Shown here: positions 27,701 to 33,289 of the stretch, piece by piece
Layout of the letters: each line of letters opens with the position of its first letter
How positions within the stretch are numbered: the first letter of the stretch is position 1
Origin: Flavobacteriaceae bacterium
GTDB taxonomy: Bacteria; Bacteroidota; Bacteroidia; Flavobacteriales; Flavobacteriaceae
Assembly (NCBI GenBank): GCA_947446635.1
Contig: CANFHF010000003.1
Coordinates: 62,001 to 126,000, forward strand
DNA length: 64,000 nucleotides
Reading direction: 5' to 3'
Notes under the pieces: model-generated
Database searches by the model: none
Told to the model about the DNA's origin: nothing
The model's input: only the letters and a program-made list of their open reading frames with translations
Translations under genes and position numbers: made by a program

Positions 27701-28039
27701 GCTAAAAATGGAGCGGGCTCTAGCGCCGCTAAAACACTTGTGATTCCGAAAGTTGACACTTGTGATAGTATAACGCCTACGAGATCAAAAGTCATCCCTG
27801 AAACATTCAAGGCGGTGGCCTATCCTAACCCTGCCACATCGGTATTTACCCTTGATGTCAACTTGGCTAAAGGAACATCGGCAGGAGTACAGGTGTATGA
27901 TATGGCAGGACGATTCATCGAAAAGCGCCAAATTAAATCAGGACCAACGCAATTTGGGGCCAATTACCCAAGTGGTACTTATATCTTGAAAGTAAGTCAA
28001 GGCAAAAACCTACAATCACTACAAGTGATTAAACACTAA
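24791..28039 (+). CDS. Large secreted LamG-domain protein with repeats and T9SS sorting domain
   Basis: A 1082-residue protein. Signal peptide (KTRKLLTVVVASIAFAVTAFAQ), LamG/concanavalin-like domain (about 28-232; GLVGYWGFDGNADDQSGNGN, KIDDIAIYNRALTAAEINQL), a PKD-like and an Ig-like segment (240-400), then four related ~110-130 residue units starting near 401, 525, 654 and 792 (KAPSKLVLTS ... GLNTLEKIT), another beta unit (900-995), and a C-terminal sorting domain starting AYPNPATSVFTLDVNLAKG and ending LQSLQVIKH. The CTD predicts export through type IX secretion and surface attachment or release. The ligand is unknown; LamG domains often bind sugars. The repeat units are near-identical in places even at DNA level. 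Confidence 0.85.
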   Translation: MKTRKLLTVVVASIAFAVTAFAQTVPPTDGLVGYWGFDGNADDQSGNGNNGTVNGATLTTDRFGNADSAYSFDGVSNSIQVSNNANSITNKTFSAWVLLNSLSQSGGGLVSIEMNGSSIFDAIVYNEFNNGWMFGSEWTSRFSTSNYSETNNQWVNITCSYAPNDYRMYRNGVLIHQTTNHDVLPFVNGSFIFGKRHSAGGENAFLNGKIDDIAIYNRALTAAEINQLYITNSQAPASVQSFTVNDSTEGHENSTYAWSISPAAPKAVITGNGTNSISIAWGYTPAGNYLVQSVETNSADCIAEPVNTFVIVSDSGLAPATFSVVSPVNYCKGATAAPLTASASENSTLIWYATATTKTALTSAPTPLTTAASTKTFYVSEKNPEGVESERIPIEVIVSDLPKTPAALTLTSIDDTPRIAGLDGLVGLNTLAKITKIGPYIGTYIGFTLTATASALANHYRWELPEGVYSADLDEDHNSESPIITVNFANVTPGSITPLTIKVYAVNDCGDSPAKALILTRALPKAPSKLVLTSPDTTPRFANADGVLVGLNTLEKITNVGPYMAEGGNSLFTLTATYAAPPAQGSEVTQYHWTLPEGVYSIYSFSTDFYTTESTISVYFIVPPGITDLNVSVQAINGNGAAAAKVLVLKRALPKAPSKLVLTSADRKPRFASASGALVGLNTLEKITKVGPYYFSENDPVMFTLTAVYAAPPKQGSEAQAYHWILPEGVYLELGYFDEDVAYPYDFYTEQPTIPVYFKGQGITDLNVSVQAINGNGPSEAKVLVLKRALPKAPSKLVLTDGVSTAAITTVSNYIGTDTELTLTATAVTAQGTEAAKYHWDLPEGVWTDDLDGEGNSDSPIINVIFAGVASGVTTLPISVFAVNGNGTSTAKILALRIAKPSTPGSITGALNFNPSCSDAIIVEVPNVDGVSYTWSVNGTEAAVTSEDNLNAAIIDVSKVTTATITISVIAKNGAGSSAAKTLVIPKVDTCDSITPTRSKVIPETFKAVAYPNPATSVFTLDVNLAKGTSAGVQVYDMAGRFIEKRQIKSGPTQFGANYPSGTYILKVSQGKNLQSLQVIKH
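26353..27190 (+). repeat. Homogenised internal coding repeats in the LamG protein
   Basis: The segment encoding RALPKAPSKLVLTS recurs nearly unchanged at about 26350, 26740 and 27153, and that encoding TDLNVSVQAINGNG at about 26671 and 27079. Synonymous sites are also largely shared, suggesting recent duplication or gene conversion. Confidence 0.7.
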
Positions 28040-28072
28040 AAACGAATCTTTTTTGATTTAAAAATAACGATT

Positions 28073-29683
28073 ATGAAACCAAGAAAAATAATTACCAGCC
28101 TAGTAGCCTTTTTTGCCTTTGCGACCGCCATTGCTCAAAGCACACCTTCCTATGTTCCCACCAATGGCCTGGTTGGGTATTGGGGGTTCAATGGCAATGC
28201 CAATGACCAAAGCGGCAATGGAAATAATGGGGTGATTACGAATGTTTCCTTAACCACAGACCGTTTTGGAAATCAGAATTCTGCTTACTATTTCAACGGG
28301 ATTAATGCCTGGCCGCAGCCGGCGGATCCTACAACCGAGATTGTCATTGATGGAAATATTCTTTCGCTTGTTCAGGACTTTTCATTGTCGATTTGGATGT
28401 CCTCGGAGAATGTCAGTAAGTATCAGCAATGTTTAATCAACTCCATTCCTCATACAGGTTTTGGAGTTGAGTTAAATAATGAAAATTGTCCATCAAAAAT
28501 GATGTATGGTATTGGTCCTGCAAATGCTTTCTGGGATTTAATTTATGCAACCGGAGCGAAGTCAAATTATCAAAAGAATACTTGGTATCATGTGGTTTTT
28601 CTGAAAATCGGAACAACATATAAGTTGTACATTAATGGCACACTGGATGGAAGTTCTGTTGTTGCGAGTTCAACTAATTATACACTTTCGGTCGGTCTAA
28701 GACTTGGTTCAATTGGGGGAGGAAGTGAAGTATTTAAGGGAAGTTTGGATGATTTTGCAGTCTTTAATAGAGTCTTATCTGAACAGGAAATTACCCAATT
28801 GTACACCGGAACCGAAACCGAAGCACCCCTAGCCACGGCTCAAAATTTTTGTGGGGCAGCTAGGGTGGCGAATTTAAAGGCTGTAGGAACGGACCTGAAA
28901 TGGTACGATTCCGAAACAGCAACAACGCCTTTAGCGCTCGCAGCAAAGCTAATTACTCAAACCTATTATGTATCGCAAACCATAGCGGGAACAGAAAGCC
29001 CTAGAACGGCGGTTGCCGTTACCGCAAGCCCTGCCACTACCGCAAGCCCTGCCACTTCAGCCATTGTGGTCAAGAATGTGGTTCCTTTACCCTATGTTAC
29101 CATAGGCGCCCAAACCTGGACCACCAAAAACCTCAATGTAGCGACCTATAGCGATGGCACCCCAATACCCCAAGTAACTGACCCTGCAAAATGGGCTAAT
29201 TTAACCACAGGAGCCTGGTGTTATTACGACAACGACCCAGCCAATGGTGCTGTTTATGGAAAGTTATACAATTGGTATGCCGTTGCAGGAATCTATAATG
29301 AAGCCTCAAAAACCGACCATACATTAAGAAAAAAACTGGCTCCTACAGGTTACCACGTGCCCTCAAATGCCGAATGGACGACTTTAACTGACTATTTAGG
29401 CGGAGGAGTCATTGCAGGAGGTAAGATGAAAGCCACCACATTATGGAGGAATAGCCCGAATCAGGACGCTACCAACTCCAGCGGTTTCACAGGTCTTCCG
29501 GGAGGGTCTCGCAGCACCAATGGTATATTCTTCAACATTCGCAACAGCGGTTACTGGTGGAGTTCGTCAGAGAACTATACGGGCTACGCCTGGTTCGGCA
29601 TGCTGGGTTACAACTATGGTAACGCCAGCAGCAGCGACGGCGATAAGTGGAACGGTTTCTCAGTGCGTTGCCTCAGGGATTAA
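28073..29683 (+). CDS. Secreted LamG protein with C-terminal FISUMP (C-lectin-like) domain; putative DGR target
   Basis: A 536-residue paralogue of the upstream gene by its N-terminus: signal peptide (KPRKIITSLVAFFAFATAIA), then LamG (about 28-240; GLVGYWGFNGNANDQSGNGN). An Ig-like segment (250-320) and a Fibrobacter-succinogenes-major-paralogous (FISUMP) domain (about 340-536) follow: TIGAQTWTTKNLNVATYSDG, YGKLYNWYAVAG, GYHVPSNAEWTTLTDYLGG, GYWWSSSENY, GFSVRCLRD at the very end. It has no T9SS sorting domain. The last ~50 codons are GC-richer than the rest and dense in NNC codons (AAC, AGC, GGC, GCC, GAC, TAC, TTC), the pattern of a diversity-generating retroelement variable region. Begins 33 bases after the first LamG gene, so likely the same transcript. 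Confidence 0.85.
   Translation: MKPRKIITSLVAFFAFATAIAQSTPSYVPTNGLVGYWGFNGNANDQSGNGNNGVITNVSLTTDRFGNQNSAYYFNGINAWPQPADPTTEIVIDGNILSLVQDFSLSIWMSSENVSKYQQCLINSIPHTGFGVELNNENCPSKMMYGIGPANAFWDLIYATGAKSNYQKNTWYHVVFLKIGTTYKLYINGTLDGSSVVASSTNYTLSVGLRLGSIGGGSEVFKGSLDDFAVFNRVLSEQEITQLYTGTETEAPLATAQNFCGAARVANLKAVGTDLKWYDSETATTPLALAAKLITQTYYVSQTIAGTESPRTAVAVTASPATTASPATSAIVVKNVVPLPYVTIGAQTWTTKNLNVATYSDGTPIPQVTDPAKWANLTTGAWCYYDNDPANGAVYGKLYNWYAVAGIYNEASKTDHTLRKKLAPTGYHVPSNAEWTTLTDYLGGGVIAGGKMKATTLWRNSPNQDATNSSGFTGLPGGSRSTNGIFFNIRNSGYWWSSSENYTGYAWFGMLGYNYGNASSSDGDKWNGFSVRCLRD
29537..29683 (+). other. Candidate DGR variable region (VR)
   Basis: The 3' end of the FISUMP gene. About 55% G+C by count against mid-30s around it; at least 19 codons of NNC type among about 48; it ends in the invariant-looking GFSVRCLRD. 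In DGRs, adenine-directed mutagenesis turns AAC codons of a template into NNC codons in exactly this place of C-lectin-fold targets. No template repeat or reverse transcriptase is present in this window, so the call is inference. Confidence 0.45.
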
Positions 29684-29725
29684 TACCCTTTGGCACTTTG
29701 TCCCTTTGCCCCTTTGAAAGGCGAA

Positions 29726-29738
29726 ACCGCGCAGCGGT
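29726..29738. repeat. Small GC-rich hairpin after the FISUMP gene
   Basis: ACCGC GCA GCGGT, 43 bases past the stop codon. DGR targets often have a GC-rich hairpin shortly after the variable region, so it is noted as possible support. Confidence 0.45.
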
Positions 29739-29757
29739 CAATTTTTATTATATAAAA

Positions 29758-29788
29758 GCTCCTAGCCTATAAAGGCTAGGAGCTTTTT
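29758..29788 (+). terminator. Strong intrinsic terminator of the LamG gene pair
   Basis: AGCTCCTAGCC (29758-29768) pairs perfectly with GGCTAGGAGCT (29774-29784) around a 5-base loop, followed by a T run. Ends the 24791-29683 transcription unit. Confidence 0.85.
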
Positions 29789-29884
29789 ACTTATAGTAGT
29801 TGCTCCATTTGTAGGCACGGTATATAATTGCGCACTATGGCTGGGGGGAGATTATTGTATTTATGAGCGATAGGGCACTACCAT

Positions 29885-30184
29885 TTACAAAAATGTAAAT
29901 CCAATTTTTTTGTTTAATCCCAACTCAAAAAGTCGGATTAAAGTCGAAAGTTGAATGTTTCCTTTTCCGTTTTCAATTCTTGAAATGTAACTTTTTTTAG
30001 TTCCCGTTTTTTCCGCTAATTGTTCTTGCGTTATTTTGGCTTCTTTTCTCGCCTGCTTTAGCATTTCACTTATGATAAACATTTGTGAGTTCTCTTCATA
30101 TGTATTTCTGCTCTCCGTTCCAATTTTTCCGTGTTCCACCTCAATGAGTTGGTCAAAACTACTTATGTTGTTATAATTTTTCAT
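29885..30184 (-). CDS. XRE-family DNA-binding protein (HigA-like), without a toxin partner
   Basis: A 99-residue protein with an N-terminal ~30-residue extension and a helix-turn-helix of the Cro/C1 type (about 38-92): LKQARKEAKITQEQLAEKTG, then KKSYISRIENGKGNIQLSTL. This layout is that of HigA-type antitoxins and small repressors. A HigB/RelE-type toxin gene would be expected directly upstream, but the 365 bases upstream have no open frame, so it may be an orphan antitoxin or a simple autoregulated repressor. A consensus promoter (30220-30251) with an inverted repeat between its boxes precedes it. Confidence 0.82.
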   Translation of the reverse strand: MKNYNNISSFDQLIEVEHGKIGTESRNTYEENSQMFIISEMLKQARKEAKITQEQLAEKTGTKKSYISRIENGKGNIQLSTLIRLFELGLNKKIGFTFL

Positions 30185-30219
30185 AATCCTAATTTTTTGT
30201 TTTCAAAATATTCATTTCA

Positions 30220-30251
30220 CAAAGTTATCTCAAAAGTTAACAACTTACAAA
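30220..30251 (-). promoter_or_regulatory. Predicted promoter and operator of the XRE gene
   Basis: On the minus strand TTTG (30248-30251), a 20-base spacer and TAACTTTG (30220-30227). The inverted repeat AAGTT-AAC-AACTT (30234-30246) lies exactly between the two boxes, a natural autorepression site for an XRE protein. Confidence 0.55.
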
Positions 30252-30279
30252 CTTTTTTGAATATTTATTTTTAGCTATA

Positions 30280-30368
30280 GATAGCGCGGAATTGTATCGT
30301 GCCCATTCTAATGGGCAACAAAAACCTCGAGGCTTTAGCCCAACTGACCAAGTAAATAGAACACGATT
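30280..30368. repeat. ~90-base direct repeat, copy A
   Basis: About 90% identical to 31147-31236 (roughly eight mismatches and one gap over 89 bases), same orientation. Contains the perfect hairpin TGCCCAT-TCTA-ATGGGCA and GGCT-TT-AGCC. Lacks the right terminal inverted repeat of copy B, so it looks truncated. Confidence 0.8.
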
Positions 30369-30411
30369 TTTTCTCCATCTCGCCCTGTTTTTAAATGGGG
30401 CGGGATTGGTG

Positions 30412-30441
30412 TTTGGGGTTGTCGTTTTTTAGTTATCTTTG
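30412..30441 (+). promoter_or_regulatory. Predicted promoter of the VapBC-like pair
   Basis: TTTG (30412-30415), 18-base spacer, TATCTTTG (30434-30441). About 110 bases before the antitoxin start. Confidence 0.5.
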
Positions 30442-30549
30442 TATAATACAGCAATATAATCCTTGTATATAAAACCAAACTTTTGTAAAATACATTTAGG
30501 GTTTAATACACTAAATTAGTATACTGATAATGACCTGAATAATTTAATT

Positions 30550-30765
30550 ATGATACAGCTTATTTTAAAAAATAACATAGAACAAAACAAAATTGAGGCT
30601 TTGCTTTCTCTTTTGAAATCTTGGAATATTGAAGCGGAAATAAAAACGATTCCTCCAGTTGTAATAAAAAAGGAAAAGGAATTTTCACTTTCTGCAGGTA
30701 TTTGGAAAGATTATGATATTGATGCTGAAGTCTTACGCAAACAATCTTGGAATAGAATCCAATGA
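30550..30765 (+). CDS. Putative antitoxin of a VapBC-like pair
   Basis: A 71-residue protein immediately upstream of a PIN-domain toxin; the two overlap by four bases (ATGA). N-terminus MIQLILKNNIEQNKIEALLS, then a short beta-helix part (LKSWNIEAEIKTIPP), and a C-terminal toxin-binding-like tail FSLSAGIWKDYDIDAEVLRK ending in QSWNRIQ. The tail with aromatic and acidic residues resembles antitoxins that wrap around PIN toxins (DUF2281-type), but the DNA-binding part is not a clear family. The call rests mainly on position and tail. It sits between direct repeats, suggesting acquisition as a cassette. Confidence 0.7.
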   Translation: MIQLILKNNIEQNKIEALLSLLKSWNIEAEIKTIPPVVIKKEKEFSLSAGIWKDYDIDAEVLRKQSWNRIQ

Positions 30766-31136
30766 TACTTTGTGACACCAATATTTTTATCGAAATATAC
30801 AAAGGAAATAATGATATTATTAGTGCTTTTAAAAAAATTGGGCAGCATACTATGGCTATTTCTGATGTGTCCTGTGCCGAACTACTTTATGGGGCAAGGA
30901 ATAAAAAGGAATTACGCGCCATTCGAAAGGATCTTGACGGCTTAACTGTTTTGCCTATTCAAACAGCTATTTCAACTTTGGCTGTACTATTAGTTGAAAA
31001 ATATACCCTTTCGCATAAACTTTCACTTCCAGACGCATTGATTGCCGCTACTGCTTTACACCACAATATAGAACTTTACACACTCAATCTCAAAGATTTT
31101 AAATTTATAGAAGAAGTGCAATTGTTTGAGGGTTAA
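30762..31136 (+). CDS. VapC-type PIN-domain ribonuclease toxin
   Basis: A 124-residue PIN-domain protein. The acidic active-site residues are present: Asp in MILCDTNIFIEIYKG (residue 5), Glu in SCAELLYGARNKKELR (about 44), Asp in LPDALIAATALHHNIELYT (about 94) and the final LNLKDF Asp near 115. The complete acidic set suggests an active Mg-dependent endoribonuclease; VapC targets are usually tRNAs or rRNA. It overlaps the antitoxin by four bases and is translationally coupled. Flanked by ~90-base direct repeats. Confidence 0.88.
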   Translation: MILCDTNIFIEIYKGNNDIISAFKKIGQHTMAISDVSCAELLYGARNKKELRAIRKDLDGLTVLPIQTAISTLAVLLVEKYTLSHKLSLPDALIAATALHHNIELYTLNLKDFKFIEEVQLFEG

Positions 31137-31146
31137 TACTAATATG

Positions 31147-31266
31147 GATAGCGCGGAATTATATCGTGCCCATTTCAAGGGGCAACTAAAACACCCGAGG
31201 CTTTAGCCAAACTGACCAAGTAAATCGAACACGATTACTGACTCAAATTTATAGGTTCCGCGCTAT
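31147..31266. repeat. MITE-like element with 11-bp terminal inverted repeats (copy B)
   Basis: ATAGCGCGGAA (31148-31158) at the left end is the exact reverse complement of TTCCGCGCTAT (31256-31266) at the right. The inner part is the direct repeat shared with 30280-30368. No open frame inside. A degraded right end, TTGCGCACTATGGCT, may lie near 29828. Confidence 0.65.
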
Positions 31267-31366
31267 GGCTTGGTAGAGAAACGGAGAATTTTTATGAAAA
31301 TCCGAAAATTTTTTCGACTTAATTTTTGAGTGAGATTGCCAAAAAAAGGGGAACTATAAACAATCC

Positions 31367-31398
31367 TTTTTGATTTATAAAAAAAAGCACTATATTTG
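31367..31398 (+). promoter_or_regulatory. Promoter of rimP-nusA-infB
   Basis: TTTTTG (31367-31372), 18-base spacer, TATATTTG (31391-31398), followed by CACTG: one of the best matches to the Bacteroidota consensus in this window. Start of transcription is expected near 31405. Confidence 0.75.
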
Positions 31399-31427
31399 CA
31401 CTGTTATTTATTAAAAAACTAGATAAT

Positions 31428-31453
31428 GAGGCACGCATTGCGTGCCTCTTTTT
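31428..31453 (+). terminator. Attenuator-like hairpin in the rimP leader
   Basis: GAGGCACGC (31428-31436) ATT GCGTGCCTC (31440-31448) followed by TTTTT. A perfect nine-base-pair stem with a T run, between promoter and first gene of the nusA operon, so it may terminate early as an attenuator. Confidence 0.6.
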
Positions 31454-31462
31454 ATAAAGAGT

Positions 31463-31927
31463 ATGACATTTAAGGAGAAAGTGAACGATTTAGTATTAGA
31501 GGTATTGCTCGAAAAACCGGCGGTATTTTTAATTGATTTAATCATTACGGATGCTTTTAAAATTTGCATAACTTTAGATGGTGATGCCGGAGTGGCATTG
31601 CAAGATTGTATTGACGTGAGTCGTGCTATCGAGAATAATTTAGACCGCGAAGAACAGGATTTTTCCTTAGAAGTAGCCTCGGTGGGCGTAGGTTCGCCAC
31701 TCAAAATGGTGCGCCAATACAAAAAAAACGTTGGCAGGACATTAATAGTAAAAGTAGCCACCGAAACTATTGAAGCCGAATTAGTTGAGGCTAATGATAA
31801 TTTTATAACTTTGTCTTGGAAGGCTAGAGAGCCAAAAAAATTGGGCAAAGGGAAAGAAACGGTTCAAAAAAGACAAGAAATACGGTATTCAGAAATAAAA
31901 GAAGCAATTGTTACAGTAACATTTTAA
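31463..31927 (+). CDS. rimP: Ribosome maturation factor RimP
   Basis: About 154 residues. RimP helps assembly of the 30S subunit. N-terminal RimP domain with the conserved [24 protein letters not shown] segment (about residues 36-55: D-x-x-x-V-x-(L/I)-x-D-C-x-x-(V/L)-S-R) followed by [11 protein letters not shown], and a C-terminal small Sm-like beta domain. A GTG at 31442 could extend the frame, but this would put the start inside the leader hairpin; ATG 31463 ([10 protein letters not shown]) fits. First gene of rimP-nusA-infB, 13 bases before nusA. Confidence 0.92.
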   Translation: MTFKEKVNDLVLEVLLEKPAVFLIDLIITDAFKICITLDGDAGVALQDCIDVSRAIENNLDREEQDFSLEVASVGVGSPLKMVRQYKKNVGRTLIVKVATETIEAELVEANDNFITLSWKAREPKKLGKGKETVQKRQEIRYSEIKEAIVTVTF

Positions 31928-31940
31928 TTAATTAGTTGGC

Positions 31941-33194
31941 ATGGAAAATTTAGCATTAATCGATTCATTTTCAGAGTTTAAAGACGATAAACTTATTGAT
32001 CGTGTAACGCTTATGGCGATATTAGAGGATGTATTTAGAAACGCATTGAAGAAGAAATTCGGATCGGATGATAATTTTGACATAATCATTAATCCTGATA
32101 AAGGGGACATGGAAATTTGGCAAAGAAGAGTTATCGTAGCCGATGACGATTTAGATCTAGACCATCTTGAAATCACCTTGACCGAAGCTCGAAAAATCGA
32201 ACCCGATTTTGAAATTGGAGAAGAAGTTTCGGAAGAAGTGAAGTTGATCGATTTGGGAAGAAGAGCTATCTTGGCTTTGCGTCAAAACTTGATTTCTAAA
32301 ATTCACGAACACGACAATACCAATCTTTACAAGCAATTTAAGGATTTAATTGGCGAAATTTATACTGCCGAAGTACATCATGTTCGTCCAAGAGTCGTAA
32401 TTTTGATAGATGACGAAGGAAATGAAATTGTGTTACCTAAAGAAAAACAGATTCCTTCTGACTTTTTCCGCAAGGGCGACAATGTTCGCGGGATCATTGA
32501 AAGCGTAGAATTAAAAGGCAATAAACCTCAAATTATAATGTCAAGAACATCAGAATTATTTTTGGAAAAATTGTTTGAACAAGAAATTCCAGAGGTTTTT
32601 GACGGATTGATCATGGTTAAAAAAGTAGTGCGAATTCCAGGCGAAAAAGCAAAAGTAGCGGTAGATTCGTATGATGATAGAATTGACCCTGTGGGTGCTT
32701 GTGTGGGAATGAAAGGATCCCGTATTCACGGAATCGTTCGCGAACTAGGCAATGAAAATATAGACGTTATTAATTATACAGATAATATTCAATTGTTTAT
32801 TACCAGAGCCTTAAGTCCGGCAAAAGTTTCTTCTATTAAGATTAACGAAGAAACCAAAAGAGCTGAAGTTTTCTTGAAATTAGAAGAAGTTTCTAAAGCA
32901 ATTGGAAGAGGGGGTCACAATATTAAATTGGCGGGTCAATTGACAGGGTACGAACTAGATGTTATTCGCGAAGGCGATGTAGCAGGAGCCGCCGCAGATG
33001 AAGATGATGTTGAATTAACGGAGTTTTCAGATGAAATTGAAGAGTGGGTTATCGAAGAATTTGCAAAAATAGGATTGGATACCGCAAAAAGTATCTTAAA
33101 ACAAGATGTGAATGATTTGGTAAGAAGAACCGATTTAGAAGAGGAAACGATTCTAGATGTAATGAGAATATTAAAAGAAGAGTTTGACAGTTAG
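31941..33194 (+). CDS. nusA: Transcription termination/antitermination factor NusA
   Basis: A 417-residue NusA: N-terminal RNA-polymerase-binding domain (1-130; DRVTLMAILEDVFRNALKKK), S1 domain (~135-205; IGEIYTAEVHHVRPRVVILI), KH1/KH2 (~210-345; ASVGA-like VDSYDDRIDPVGACVGMKGS and GRGGHNIKLAGQLTGYELDV), and a short helical end. The GxxG loops of both KH domains are visible (GMKG, GRGG). No long C-terminal acidic repeats as in E. coli. Lies between rimP and infB, the usual order; its product could act on the leader hairpin upstream. Confidence 0.95.
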   Translation: MENLALIDSFSEFKDDKLIDRVTLMAILEDVFRNALKKKFGSDDNFDIIINPDKGDMEIWQRRVIVADDDLDLDHLEITLTEARKIEPDFEIGEEVSEEVKLIDLGRRAILALRQNLISKIHEHDNTNLYKQFKDLIGEIYTAEVHHVRPRVVILIDDEGNEIVLPKEKQIPSDFFRKGDNVRGIIESVELKGNKPQIIMSRTSELFLEKLFEQEIPEVFDGLIMVKKVVRIPGEKAKVAVDSYDDRIDPVGACVGMKGSRIHGIVRELGNENIDVINYTDNIQLFITRALSPAKVSSIKINEETKRAEVFLKLEEVSKAIGRGGHNIKLAGQLTGYELDVIREGDVAGAAADEDDVELTEFSDEIEEWVIEEFAKIGLDTAKSILKQDVNDLVRRTDLEEETILDVMRILKEEFDS

Positions 33195-33230
33195 TCTATT
33201 CTTAAAAATAAATTTTAAACCTTATTTTTC

Positions 33231-33255
33231 CTCTCCTAAAGAGAGTTAGTTTGAG
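33231..33255. repeat. Hairpin-plus-tail intergenic repeat, nusA-infB gap
   Basis: CTCTC CTAAA GAGAG followed by TTAGTTTGAGG. Same layout as 17784-17804; no T run, so not a terminator. Confidence 0.4.
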
Positions 33256-33289
33256 GAAACAACAAAAAAGGTAATATTAAAAAGGTTTT

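Larger units (their letters stand above)
30185..30549. other. Intergenic region between the XRE gene and the toxin-antitoxin pair
   Basis: Contains the XRE promoter and operator candidate, copy A of the ~90-base direct repeat (30280-30368), a G/C-rich inverted segment CGCCC...GGGCG near 30391-30403, and the promoter of the toxin-antitoxin pair (30412-30441). No protein-coding frame seen. Confidence 0.6.
31137..31462. other. Intergenic region upstream of rimP
   Basis: Holds the MITE-like copy B (31147-31266), about 100 AT-rich bases with nothing recognised, then the rimP promoter (31367-31398) and leader hairpin (31428-31448). Confidence 0.7.

Noticed and set aside
31428..31448. The rimP leader hairpin as a tRNA or a terminator of an upstream gene
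   Set aside because: Too short for a tRNA, and it lies downstream of the rimP promoter with no gene ending just upstream, so a leader role is more likely.
29684..31462. Search for a DGR reverse transcriptase or template repeat next to the FISUMP gene
   Set aside because: No frame with reverse transcriptase motifs and no near-copy of the 3' end was seen; the region holds only the XRE gene, the VapBC-like pair and repeats.
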